Positions 16,684-23,519 of a stretch of 38,731 nucleotides of DNA are shown one piece after another. The notes under the pieces were generated by a model that worked only from the letters and a program-made list of their open reading frames with translations, made no database searches and had not been told where the DNA came from. Made by a program: the position numbers and the translations under genes. The stretch is from Spirochaetota bacterium (lineage in GTDB: Bacteria > Spirochaetota > Spirochaetia > Treponematales > Breznakiellaceae): positions 1 through 38,731 of the forward strand of contig JAEXTK010000291.1 of assembly GCA_023406985.1 (NCBI GenBank), given 5' to 3'. Position 1 is the stretch's first letter. Each line of letters begins with the position of its first letter.

Positions 16684-17692
16684 TCCCGTTCCTTTTAAGG
16701 CCGAGGTGCTCGTAGGCCGCTCCCGTCACCATGCGGCCGCGCGGCGTACGCTGGAGGAGACCGGCTTGGATGAGGTAGGGCTCGTAGTAATCTTCCAGGG
16801 TATCCACGGCCTCGCCGACCGAAATGGCGAGGGTCTCGGCGCCGACCGGTCCCCCCTGGTAGCGCTCGGCGATCGTACGGAGGATGTCCCGATCATGGCG
16901 CTCCAGGCCCAAGGAGTCGATCTCCAGCTTGCCGAGGCCGGCCGCGACCACGTCGCGGGTGACCCGGTCCTTGCCCGCGACCTGGGCGAAATCCCGCATG
17001 CGCCGGAGGAGGCGGTTCGCGACGCGCGGCGTGCCGCGGGCGCACGAAGCCAAGAGCGCGGCTGCGTCCGGATCGATGGCGACGTTCAAGATCCCCGCCG
17101 ACCTGCGGAGGATGGCTTCGATGTCGGCCTGTTCGTAGAAGGAGAATCGGCAGGAAATGCCGAAACGGCTGATGAGGGGGCTCGATACCATGCCGGCCTT
17201 GGTCGTGGCGCCGACCAGCGTGAACCGGGGCACCGGAATGCGGAGGGTCCGCGCGCTCGGGCCTTGGCCGATGATCCAGTCGAGTTCGTAATCCTCCATC
17301 GCGATGTAGAGCATCTCCTCTACGACCGGTTTGAGCCGGTGTATCTCGTCGATGAAGAAGACGGTCCGTTCGGTCACCGTGGTGAGGATGCCCGCGAGAT
17401 CCTTCGGCTTGTCGAGCGCGGGCGCGGAGGTGACCTTGAAGTCGGCGCCGAGTTCGTTCGCCACGATCTGCGCGAGCGTCGTCTTGCCGAGGCCGGGCGG
17501 TCCGATGAGGAAGAGATGGTCGAGGCTTTCCCCGCGGGCCTTCGCGGCTTCTATGAAGACGGCGAGATTTTCCTTCATCGCGGCCTGGCCGAGGAATTCC
17601 GAAAGCGTCCGTGGCCGGAGCGAGAAGTCGCGGTTGTCTTCCTCGAACGAGGCGTCGGCGTGTAGCAGGCCGGGAGGCGTGTCGTTCGCCAT
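16658..17692 (-). CDS. ruvB: Holliday junction branch-migration ATPase RuvB
   Basis: RuvB is the AAA+ motor that drives branch migration with RuvA. The 344-residue protein has Walker A GPPGLGKTTLA, Walker B FFIDEIHRL, sensor 1 LVGATTKAGM, arginine-finger region SPLISRFGI, sensor 2 GTPRVANRLLRR, and the C-terminal winged helix ending PYLIQAGLLQRTPRGR. It starts 4 nt after the ruvA stop. Only a weak AGG precedes the ATG, which suggests coupling to ruvA. Its 3' end overlaps queA. Confidence 0.99.
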   Translation of the reverse strand: MANDTPPGLLHADASFEEDNRDFSLRPRTLSEFLGQAAMKENLAVFIEAAKARGESLDHLFLIGPPGLGKTTLAQIVANELGADFKVTSAPALDKPKDLAGILTTVTERTVFFIDEIHRLKPVVEEMLYIAMEDYELDWIIGQGPSARTLRIPVPRFTLVGATTKAGMVSSPLISRFGISCRFSFYEQADIEAILRRSAGILNVAIDPDAAALLASCARGTPRVANRLLRRMRDFAQVAGKDRVTRDVVAAGLGKLEIDSLGLERHDRDILRTIAERYQGGPVGAETLAISVGEAVDTLEDYYEPYLIQAGLLQRTPRGRMVTGAAYEHLGLKRNGNGNDGLLF

Positions 17693-17696
17693 GAGC

Positions 17697-18317
17697 CTAC
17701 GCCCCGCTCAGGATCATGATGGCCCGCTTGAACAGCACCTTCTCGTGTTCGGCGGCCGCGCTCGCCGCCTCCGCCCCCTTGGCGGGGGGCAGGGGCCCGA
17801 GCTCTGCCTCCGCGCGGGCGACGGCGTCCGCGGCGGCTTTCCGGTCATAGCCCATCTCGGCGAGGGCCGCGACGAGGTCGGCGTGGGCCGCCGGCACCCC
17901 CGCAACTTCACTGTCCTTGGCGAGCCGGCCTTTGAGGGCGAGGATCATCTTCTGCGCGGTCTTCTTGCCGAGCCCGGGGACTGCTTCCAGCCGCCCGACG
18001 TCGCCCGTTTCCAGGGCCCGCTCCAGATCCTCCTGGCCGATGCCGCCCATGATTTTCGCGGCCTGCTTGGGGCCTATGCCTTCCACTTTGAGCAGTTCAA
18101 GGAAAGTGCCGCGCCGGCGTTCGTCAGCGAAGCCGTAGAGGCGCATCTGGTCCTCGCGGTGATAGAGCCAGAGGAAGACGCGGGCTTCCTGTCCGGGAGG
18201 CGGCAGGCGCGCCGCGTCGATCGAAGGAACGAATATCTCCCATTCGACGCCGCCGGTGAGGATGTAGACGGAATCGCCGAGCTTTTCGGTGACGAGACCC
18301 CTGACGCTATTGAACAT
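17697..18317 (-). CDS. ruvA: Holliday junction branch-migration complex subunit RuvA
   Basis: RuvA binds four-way junctions and loads RuvB. The 206-residue product has the N-terminal OB fold (MFNSVRGLVTEKLGD, then FLWLYHREDQMRLYGFADE), two helix-hairpin-helix motifs (VEGIGPKQAAKIMGG, VPGLGKKTAQKMILAL) and the C-terminal RuvB-binding domain. An ATG 36 nt further upstream is in frame, but the family N-terminus fits 18317. That start has no ribosome site, and TATAGT lies 6 nt before it, so the ruvA-ruvB-queA transcript is probably leaderless. It lies 74 nt after ruvC. Confidence 0.96.
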   Translation of the reverse strand: MFNSVRGLVTEKLGDSVYILTGGVEWEIFVPSIDAARLPPPGQEARVFLWLYHREDQMRLYGFADERRRGTFLELLKVEGIGPKQAAKIMGGIGQEDLERALETGDVGRLEAVPGLGKKTAQKMILALKGRLAKDSEVAGVPAAHADLVAALAEMGYDRKAAADAVARAEAELGPLPPAKGAEAASAAAEHEKVLFKRAIMILSGA

Positions 18318-18323
18318 GGACCG

Positions 18324-18353
18324 ACTATAGCGCGGGCTGCGCGCGCCGCGCAA
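18324..18353 (-). promoter_or_regulatory. Promoter directly before ruvA (leaderless type)
   Basis: Minus-strand TTGCGC (18353-18348, 3/6), an 18-nt spacer and TATAGT (18329-18324, 5/6). Six nt separate it from the ruvA ATG. It would give ruvAB-queA a start independent of yebC-ruvC. Confidence 0.6.
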
Positions 18354-18391
18354 GGACGGGCGGCCCGTCGGCGCGATCGGGGCGGCCGCGC

Positions 18392-18889
18392 CTACGCCTT
18401 GAGCGGCAGATTATCATGGGCGCGGCAAACCGCGGCGCCGAGGGCGTCCGCCGCATGGTCGGGCTTCGGGATGGCTTTGAGCCCTAGGATGAGACGCACG
18501 AGTTCCTGCACTTGGGCCTTCTCGGCCCCGCCGCTGCCGACCACTGCCTGCTTGATGGCCATGGGCGTGTATTCGGCGACGCTCAAGCCCCGCTCCGCGA
18601 GGGCGAGGCAGAGCACGCCGCGCGCCTCGGCTACGGGCATGGCGCTCGTGACGTTCTTGGCGAAATAGAGGGTTTCCATGGCCGCTTCCGTCGGCCGGTA
18701 TTCATCGAGCACGGCCTTGAAAGCGGTATAGATCGAAAAGAGGCGCTCCGACCGGGGCGTTCCCGCCGCGGTGGTAAAGCAGCCGTGAGCGACGTACGCG
18801 AGGCGGGAGCCGGAGACATCCACGATGCCCCAGCCCGCAGCCGCGAGCCCCGGATCTACGCCGACTATCCGGCGGACGGCGGGGCTCAG
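18392..18889 (-). CDS. ruvC: Crossover junction endodeoxyribonuclease RuvC, probable CTG start
   Basis: RuvC cuts Holliday junctions. Catalytic residues are visible: Asp in IVGVDPGLA, Glu in METLYFAKN, and the Asp pair in KPDHAADALG. The frame holds no ATG, GTG or TTG upstream of the essential VDPG. The first in-frame ATG, at 18823, would remove that Asp. The CTG at 18889-18887 has a GGAG site (18900-18897) exactly 7 nt upstream and gives a normal N-terminus and 165 residues (E. coli has 173). I therefore call a CTG start. The gene begins 4 nt after the yebC stop, matching the yebC-ruvC-ruvA-ruvB order known elsewhere. Confidence 0.92.
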   Translation of the reverse strand: MSPAVRRIVGVDPGLAAAGWGIVDVSGSRLAYVAHGCFTTAAGTPRSERLFSIYTAFKAVLDEYRPTEAAMETLYFAKNVTSAMPVAEARGVLCLALAERGLSVAEYTPMAIKQAVVGSGGAEKAQVQELVRLILGLKAIPKPDHAADALGAAVCRAHDNLPLKA

Positions 18890-18893
18890 CGCG

Positions 18894-19634
18894 TCACTCC
18901 GCTTCGTAATCTTCGGGTACTTCGACGTTATGGTAGACGTTCTGGACGTCGTCGTTCTCTTCGAGCTTTTCCACGAGCTTGAGGGCCTTGGCGGCCGCGT
19001 CCTTATCCAGGGCGACCTCGGCTTCCGGAATCATGCTGATCTCGGCGCTCATGGACTCGAAGGACTTGGCGTTGAGCGCGTTGAGCACGCTCTCGAAATC
19101 CTCGGGCGTCGTGGTCACTTCGATGACGCCGTCGTTATCCGCGACGTCCTCGGCGCCGCCCTCGAGCGCGGCTTCCATAATCTGGTCTTCGGTGTACTTC
19201 TCGGCGTCGAAGGTGATGACGCCCTTGCGCTTGAAGAGGCGGGAAACGGCGCCGGACGTGGCCAGGGAGCCGCCCGAGCGAGTAAGCATGTTGCGGACGT
19301 CGGCCGCGGCGCGGTTCTTGTTGTCGGTCAGCACCTCGATGAGGAGCGCGACTCCGCCCGGAGCGTACGCCTCATAGACGAGTTCCTCGTAGTTGACGCC
19401 CTCGAGCTCACCGGTACCCTTCTTGATGGCCCGGTCGATGTTGTCCTTGGGCATGTTGGCCGCGCGGGCCTTGAGGATGGAGGTGCGCAGGCGGGCGTTA
19501 GTATCGGGATCGCCGCCGCCCATGCGGGCCGCGATCGAAATTTCCTTGATCAGCTTGGTGAACATTTGGCCGCGCTTCGCGTCGGCGGCGCCCTTCTTGT
19601 GCTTTATGGTCGCCCATTTACTGTGGCCGGACAT
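18894..19634 (-). CDS. yebC: YebC/PmpR-family protein
   Basis: YebC-family proteins have been described as transcriptional regulators and, more recently, as ribosome-associated factors helping translation of difficult sequences. The 246-residue product opens with the family signature MSGHSKWATIKHKKGAADAK and has GGDPDTNARLR, NMPKDNIDRAIKKG and EAYAPGGVALLIE. The start has an AAGGAG site 5 nt upstream. It is the first gene before ruvC and has its own promoter. Its stop lies inside the ribosome site of ruvC, so the two are coupled. Confidence 0.98.
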   Translation of the reverse strand: MSGHSKWATIKHKKGAADAKRGQMFTKLIKEISIAARMGGGDPDTNARLRTSILKARAANMPKDNIDRAIKKGTGELEGVNYEELVYEAYAPGGVALLIEVLTDNKNRAAADVRNMLTRSGGSLATSGAVSRLFKRKGVITFDAEKYTEDQIMEAALEGGAEDVADNDGVIEVTTTPEDFESVLNALNAKSFESMSAEISMIPEAEVALDKDAAAKALKLVEKLEENDDVQNVYHNVEVPEDYEAE

Positions 19635-19670
19635 GATGGCTCCTTATTGGGGAAAAGGTTCAGCGGAACA

Positions 19671-19700
19671 GTAATACCATGGCCCTGAAATACATGTCAA
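19671..19700 (-). promoter_or_regulatory. yebC-ruvC promoter
   Basis: Minus-strand perfect TTGACA (19700-19695), an 18-nt spacer and TATTAC (19676-19671, 4/6). The predicted leader is about 30 nt and carries the AAGGAG site. Confidence 0.65.
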
Positions 19701-19724
19701 CCGTACTGTCCCGTGCGGTTTTTT
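19701..19724 (+). terminator. Plus-strand intrinsic terminator with no gene upstream
   Basis: CCGTAC-TGTCCC-GTGCGG (one G-U pair) runs straight into six T residues on the plus strand. All genes from 15664 to 20017 are on the minus strand, so it terminates no annotated gene. Confidence 0.45.
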
Positions 19725-19759
19725 AACGTTTCGGTGATTGAGCTGTGTTTTTTTACATG

Positions 19760-19786
19760 CTCCTCCGTCCGGAGCGGACGGAGGAG
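19760..19786 (-). terminator. Perfect 12-bp hairpin after the Cys-rich small gene
   Basis: CTCCTCCGTCCG and CGGACGGAGGAG separated by 3 nt, just downstream of the stop of the 74-residue gene on the minus strand. No T-tract follows on that strand (an A-run does), so it is a strong hairpin but not a classical intrinsic terminator. Confidence 0.5.
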
Positions 19787-19792
19787 TCTGGA

Positions 19793-20017
19793 CTAGAATT
19801 TGCCCTTGGAAATGGCTTTCTCGATAGAATCCATCATCAGACGTTCGTACCACTCGTAATTGAAGGGGTGCTTGGCGCGCATGACGGGCTTGAGCACGAG
19901 CTCAAGCTGATCCTTGCACGGCTCGCAGATATCGCGATGTTCGATGTGGAAGTAATTCCGATCCTTGACGGGAGTCGGGATAGCGCGTTTGCAGACGTCG
20001 CAGACGAGTGTCTTCAT
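19793..20017 (-). CDS. Small Cys-rich (probable zinc-binding) protein of unknown function
   Basis: A 74-residue protein with CDVC at 6-9 and CEPC at 31-34, plus His24 and His27 between them. This is consistent with one zinc site in a rubredoxin-like or treble-clef knuckle. The rest is charged and helical (KDQLELVLKP, MMDSIEKAISKGKF). I do not recognise a named family. The start ATG 20017 has an AAAGGAG site 6 nt upstream, and a good promoter lies just before it. It ends in a strong hairpin before yebC, so it is likely a single-gene unit. The frame continues upstream, but only the short form has a ribosome site. Confidence 0.85.
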   Translation of the reverse strand: MKTLVCDVCKRAIPTPVKDRNYFHIEHRDICEPCKDQLELVLKPVMRAKHPFNYEWYERLMMDSIEKAISKGKF

Positions 20018-20047
20018 GACGGGCTCCTTTAACCGTTGTCTGCGAAA

Positions 20048-20076
20048 ACTATATCTCAAGCGGCACCGCTTGTCGA
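20048..20076 (-). promoter_or_regulatory. Promoter of the Cys-rich small gene with inverted repeat in its spacer
   Basis: Minus-strand TCGACA (20076-20071, 5/6), a 17-nt spacer and TATAGT (20053-20048, 5/6); start near 20041. The spacer contains the perfect inverted repeat CAAGCGG-CA-CCGCTTG (20057-20072), placed like a repressor or MerR-type operator. Confidence 0.7.
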
Positions 20077-20100
20077 GCGATCCTTTCGATAATCGATCCT

Positions 20101-20122
20101 CCCGCGCGATTCGCGCGCGGGG
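20101..20122. other. GC inverted repeat between divergent promoters
   Basis: CGCGCGA and TCGCGCG flank a single T inside a longer GC stem, lying between the promoters of the Cys-rich gene and the NeuB-like gene. It could isolate the two units or be a protein-binding site. No function can be assigned. Confidence 0.35.
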
Positions 20123-20129
20123 GAGTTGA

Positions 20130-20158
20130 TTGACAGGAGCCCCGATGGGTGGAATGAT
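20130..20158 (+). promoter_or_regulatory. Promoter abutting the NeuB-like start codon (leaderless type)
   Basis: Perfect TTGACA (20130-20135), a 17-nt spacer and AATGAT (20153-20158, 4/6). The ATG is at 20165, 6 nt later. A GGAG at 20136-20139 would serve only an ATG in another frame. Confidence 0.6.
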
Positions 20159-20164
20159 GCCGCC

Positions 20165-21286
20165 ATGGATACGCTCCGCACTATGGACGCGGCCTTCGCG
20201 ATCGGAACGGATACGTTCGGCCCGCGCCGCGTCCTGCTCATCGCCGAACTCGGCACCGCCCACGGCGGCGACGAGAGCAAGGCCAAGGACCTCGTCGAGG
20301 CCGCCGCCGCCTCGGGCGCCGATTGCGTCAAATTCCAGCACGTCTACGCTGAGGAGATCCTCCATCCGAACACGGGAATCGTGCCGCTTCCCGGCGGCCC
20401 CATCCGTCTCTTCGACCGATTCAAGGAACTCGAAGTACCCCTCGATTTTTTCGCGGACCTCAAGGCCTTCGCGGAATCGAAGGGGCTGATCTTCCTCTGT
20501 ACGCCGTTCGGCCTCAAGAGCGCGGCCGAGCTGCGGAGCCTCGGCGTTTCCGTGATGAAGATCGCTTCGCCCGAGCTCAACTACCGCGCCCTCGTCGAAG
20601 AGGTGGCCTCCTACGGGTTGCCCACGCTCCTCTCGTCAGGGGTATCGCGGCTCGCCGACATCGAGCGGGCCCTGGATATCCTTCCGGCCGAACGGAGCTG
20701 CCTCCTCCACTGCGTGACCGCCTATCCCGCCCCCGAAACCGATTACAACCTGCGCGTGCTCGCGAGCCTGAGCGCGATCTTCGGGGTCTCTGTAGGCGTC
20801 AGCGACCACAGCCTGGATCCTGAGCTCGTTCCCGTCCTCGCGACGACGGTCGGAGCCTGCGCGGTAGAGAAGCACTTCTGCCTTTCCCGCGCCGACGACG
20901 GCCTGGACGATCCCATCGCGCTCGAGCCCGCGGATTTCGCGCGGATGGTCAGGGCGGTGCGCGAGGCTTCGCGCCGGGGGGCTGCGGAGACGCTCGAGGC
21001 GGTGGCGCGGGAGCGCGGAGCGGAGCTGGCGGAAGCCGTCCTCGGCGACGGCGTCAAGCGCCTCGCCCCCTCGGAGCGGCGGAACTACGAGCGGACTAAT
21101 CGATCTATCCACGCGCTCCGCGACATCGCGGCGGGCGAGACGATCCGCGCCGAGGATATCGCGTGCCTGCGGACCGAAAAAGTGCTCCGGCCGGGGCTCG
21201 GTCCCGAATGGACCGCGGCCGTGATCGGCCGCCGCGCCCGGTACGACATCCCCGCGGGAGAGGGCATCCGGCTCGAGGATATCTAG
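20165..21286 (+). CDS. NeuB/SpsE-like N-acetylneuraminate synthase family protein
   Basis: NeuB enzymes condense phosphoenolpyruvate with an N-acyl amino sugar to make nonulosonic acids. The 373-residue protein has the TIM-barrel synthase domain (LLIAELGTAHGGD, GADCVKFQ, FLCTPFG, MKIASPELN, LLHCVTAYP, GVSDHSLD, VEKHFCLSR). It also has a C-terminal SAF/antifreeze-like domain (RSIHALRDIAAGETIRAEDI). The Mn-type His residues in SDHS and EKHF are kept. The block after EKHF reads DGLDDPIALEP where I expect a G-x-D-x-x-x-S-L-E-P pattern, so substrate use may differ. It stands alone: no neuA, neuC or glycosyltransferase is nearby. The start at 20165 lacks a ribosome site. Confidence 0.9.
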   Translation: MDTLRTMDAAFAIGTDTFGPRRVLLIAELGTAHGGDESKAKDLVEAAAASGADCVKFQHVYAEEILHPNTGIVPLPGGPIRLFDRFKELEVPLDFFADLKAFAESKGLIFLCTPFGLKSAAELRSLGVSVMKIASPELNYRALVEEVASYGLPTLLSSGVSRLADIERALDILPAERSCLLHCVTAYPAPETDYNLRVLASLSAIFGVSVGVSDHSLDPELVPVLATTVGACAVEKHFCLSRADDGLDDPIALEPADFARMVRAVREASRRGAAETLEAVARERGAELAEAVLGDGVKRLAPSERRNYERTNRSIHALRDIAAGETIRAEDIACLRTEKVLRPGLGPEWTAAVIGRRARYDIPAGEGIRLEDI

Positions 21287-21340
21287 GGCGGTGCGCCGAT
21301 GGAGACCGCGGACCGGCCCGTCGACGCCGTTCCGGTTCGC

Positions 21341-22114
21341 TCAGGCCTTGGGGCCTAGGTGCTCGGCGATGAGCTTGAGGCCGTAGAGGGTCAGGTCGGG
21401 CTCCACGAAGGTGAATACGTCGGTGAGCGGAGCCACCACGTCGCAGAGGCCGCCGGTGGCGATGACCTTGAGGTCTCCGCCGACCTCGGCCCGTATACGT
21501 TTAACCATATATTCCACGAGACCCGTGAAGCCGTAGACCACGCCCGCCTGGATGGAATGGACGGTGTTCTTGCCGAAAGGCGCGGGCGGCGGGATGAGCT
21601 GCACGAAGGGCAGCTGGGCCGTATCCCGGGAGAGCGCGTTGACCGCGGTGCCGAGGCCGGGCGCGATCGCGACGCCGAGCATCGCTCCTGCGGCGTCCAC
21701 GACGGTGAAGCTCAGTGCGGTGCCGAAGTCCACGACCACGCAGTTGCTCCGGCACTTCGCATAGGCGGCCATCGCGTCGGCCACGAGGTCGGCCCCGATC
21801 TCGTAGGGCGCGACCACCGAGATGGGGAGGCGGCCGTAGATATCCGGGCCGACCGCCACCGGTTCCCTGCCGGTCAGGTGCCGGAGCATGGCGGGCATCG
21901 CGTCCGTCAGCGACGGGACCACCGAAGCGAAGCAGACTCGGTCCACCGAGCGGGGGTCCACATGGGCGTCGGAGAAGAGGGACCGGAATAGAGTGCCGTA
22001 TTCGTCCTCGGTCTTCTTGGACACGGTGTGGATGCGCCAGCTGCGTTCCAACGTCTCGCCGCGCCAGAGGCCGGCGACGATGTTCGAATTGCCGATATTC
22101 ACCGTGAGCAGCAT
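21341..22114 (-). CDS. coaX: Type III pantothenate kinase
   Basis: Catalyses the first step of coenzyme A synthesis. The 257-residue protein shows the acetate/Hsp70-like kinase fold: a first phosphate loop (TVNIGNSNIVAG), PYEIGADLVADAMAAY, VVVDFGTALSFTVVD, GVAIAPGLG and VIATGG. The first loop is normally D-x-G-N-T/S; here the Asp is Asn (AAT). The start has a GGGAGGA site 3-5 nt upstream. It is convergent with the NeuB-like gene and divergent from hisS. Confidence 0.94.
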   Translation of the reverse strand: MLLTVNIGNSNIVAGLWRGETLERSWRIHTVSKKTEDEYGTLFRSLFSDAHVDPRSVDRVCFASVVPSLTDAMPAMLRHLTGREPVAVGPDIYGRLPISVVAPYEIGADLVADAMAAYAKCRSNCVVVDFGTALSFTVVDAAGAMLGVAIAPGLGTAVNALSRDTAQLPFVQLIPPPAPFGKNTVHSIQAGVVYGFTGLVEYMVKRIRAEVGGDLKVIATGGLCDVVAPLTDVFTFVEPDLTLYGLKLIAEHLGPKA

Positions 22115-22155
22115 GGATCCTCCCTTCGACTTGTGCTGGACAGGCCTTCCGTGGC

Positions 22156-22184
22156 ATCATACCGGTAATTTCGAGACGTTTCCA
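22156..22184 (-). promoter_or_regulatory. Candidate coaX promoter
   Basis: Minus-strand TGGAAA (22184-22179, 4/6), a 17-nt spacer and TATGAT (22161-22156, 5/6). The leader of about 35 nt contains the coaX ribosome site. I see no equally clear hisS promoter in the same gap. Confidence 0.5.
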
Positions 22185-22200
22185 TACGGAGAGCCTTCCA

Positions 22201-23505
22201 ATGTCGGATCTCATTGAAGCGCGGGTACTCAAAGGGTTCCGCGATTTTCTTCCTGAATCGGAAATCGAGCGACGCCTCCTCACCGAGACCGTCGAAGCCA
22301 CCTTCCGCTCCTTCGGCTTCGTCCCCATCGACACGCCGGCCCTGGAGTACGCGGAAATCCTGCTCGGCAAGGGCGGCGGCGAGACGGAGAAACAGGTGTA
22401 CCGGTTCCAGGACCACGGCGGCCGCGATGTCGCGCTGCGCTTCGACCTGACCGTTCCCTTCGCCCGCTTCATGGCGGAGCATCGGGCCGAACTTCCCCTG
22501 CCCTTCAAGCGCTACCACATCGCGAAAGTGTGGCGCGGCGAGAATACCCAACGCGGCCGCTACCGCGAGTTCACCCAGTGCGACTTCGACATCGTCGGCT
22601 CGGAGTCGGCGGCCGCTGACTTCGAAATCCTCCTCATGATGCGGGAATCCCTCCGCGCGATCGGCGTCGGAGACGTGACCATCAGGATGAACCACCGCGG
22701 CGTGTTCAACCGCTTCCTGGCCCACCGCGGCATCGCCGACAAGTCGGTGGAGGTGCTCAGGACGGTGGACAAGCTCGGCAAGATCGGCAGGGAAGAGACC
22801 CTCGCCCTACTTACGGAGCTCGTCGGGGCGGAAAAAGGAGAGGCCATCCTCGCCTTCATCCAGCCGAGAGGATCGTTCGAGGAGACGCTCGCGGCCATGA
22901 CGGAGGCCGCCGGGGGCCCGGCGGCGGACACAGAGCGGCTTTCGGTCTTGCGATCCTTCATGCGCGACGCGGGCGTCGCGGACGTCTTCGTCCTGGATCC
23001 TTCCATCACGCGCGGCCTCGATTACTATACCGGCGTCGTCTACGAAACCTTCCTGAACGACCTGAGCGACATCGGCTCGGTGTGCTCGGGCGGGCGCTAC
23101 GACGACCTCGCGAGCCTCTATTCCAAGGAACGCCTGCCCGGCGTCGGCGCCTCCATCGGCCTGGACCGCCTCATCGCCGCGCTGGAAGCGCTCGGCAGGT
23201 CGCGGCGGTCGCCGACCTTCGCGCGGGTCGCCGTGGCCTGCATGGACGAATCGCTCGGCGGAACGTACCAGGCCATCGCCTCTGGCTTCCGCACGGCGGG
23301 CGTTCCCTGCGAGGTGCTCACCGAGCAGAAGAAACCCGTTCAGCAGTTCGCCCTGGCTGAGAAGAAAGGCGCCGAATGGGTCGTCGTGGCGGGACCTGAC
23401 GAGCTCGCGCGGGGCGTATTGACGCTGCGCAAGCTCGCGACGAGGGAAAACAGCGAAGGACTCGCCCTGGATCAGGCTATAGCGCTCATCCGTACCGGAG
23501 CCTGA
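22201..23505 (+). CDS. hisS: Histidyl-tRNA synthetase
   Basis: Charges tRNA-His. The 434-residue class II enzyme shows motif 1 region YAEILLGKGGGETEKQVYRF, motif 2 KVWRGENTQRGRYREFTQCD, the histidine A loop RGLDYYTGVVYE, motif 3 SIGLDRLIAAL, and a C-terminal anticodon-binding domain. The start ATG has a GGAGAG site 7 nt upstream. Its stop is 3 nt from the stop of the convergent ABC ATPase, and both stops lie in one near-perfect palindrome. Confidence 0.99.
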   Translation: MSDLIEARVLKGFRDFLPESEIERRLLTETVEATFRSFGFVPIDTPALEYAEILLGKGGGETEKQVYRFQDHGGRDVALRFDLTVPFARFMAEHRAELPLPFKRYHIAKVWRGENTQRGRYREFTQCDFDIVGSESAAADFEILLMMRESLRAIGVGDVTIRMNHRGVFNRFLAHRGIADKSVEVLRTVDKLGKIGREETLALLTELVGAEKGEAILAFIQPRGSFEETLAAMTEAAGGPAADTERLSVLRSFMRDAGVADVFVLDPSITRGLDYYTGVVYETFLNDLSDIGSVCSGGRYDDLASLYSKERLPGVGASIGLDRLIAALEALGRSRRSPTFARVAVACMDESLGGTYQAIASGFRTAGVPCEVLTEQKKPVQQFALAEKKGAEWVVVAGPDELARGVLTLRKLATRENSEGLALDQAIALIRTGA

Positions 23506-23519
23506 CGGTCAGGCTTCGG
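23495..23519. terminator. Palindrome spanning two convergent stop codons
   Basis: CCGGAGCCTGAC and GTCAGGCTTCGG (11 of 12 pairs) flank a single G. They include the hisS stop (23503-23505) and the ATPase stop (23511-23509). There is no T-tract. This may serve as a compact bidirectional 3' end. Confidence 0.4.
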
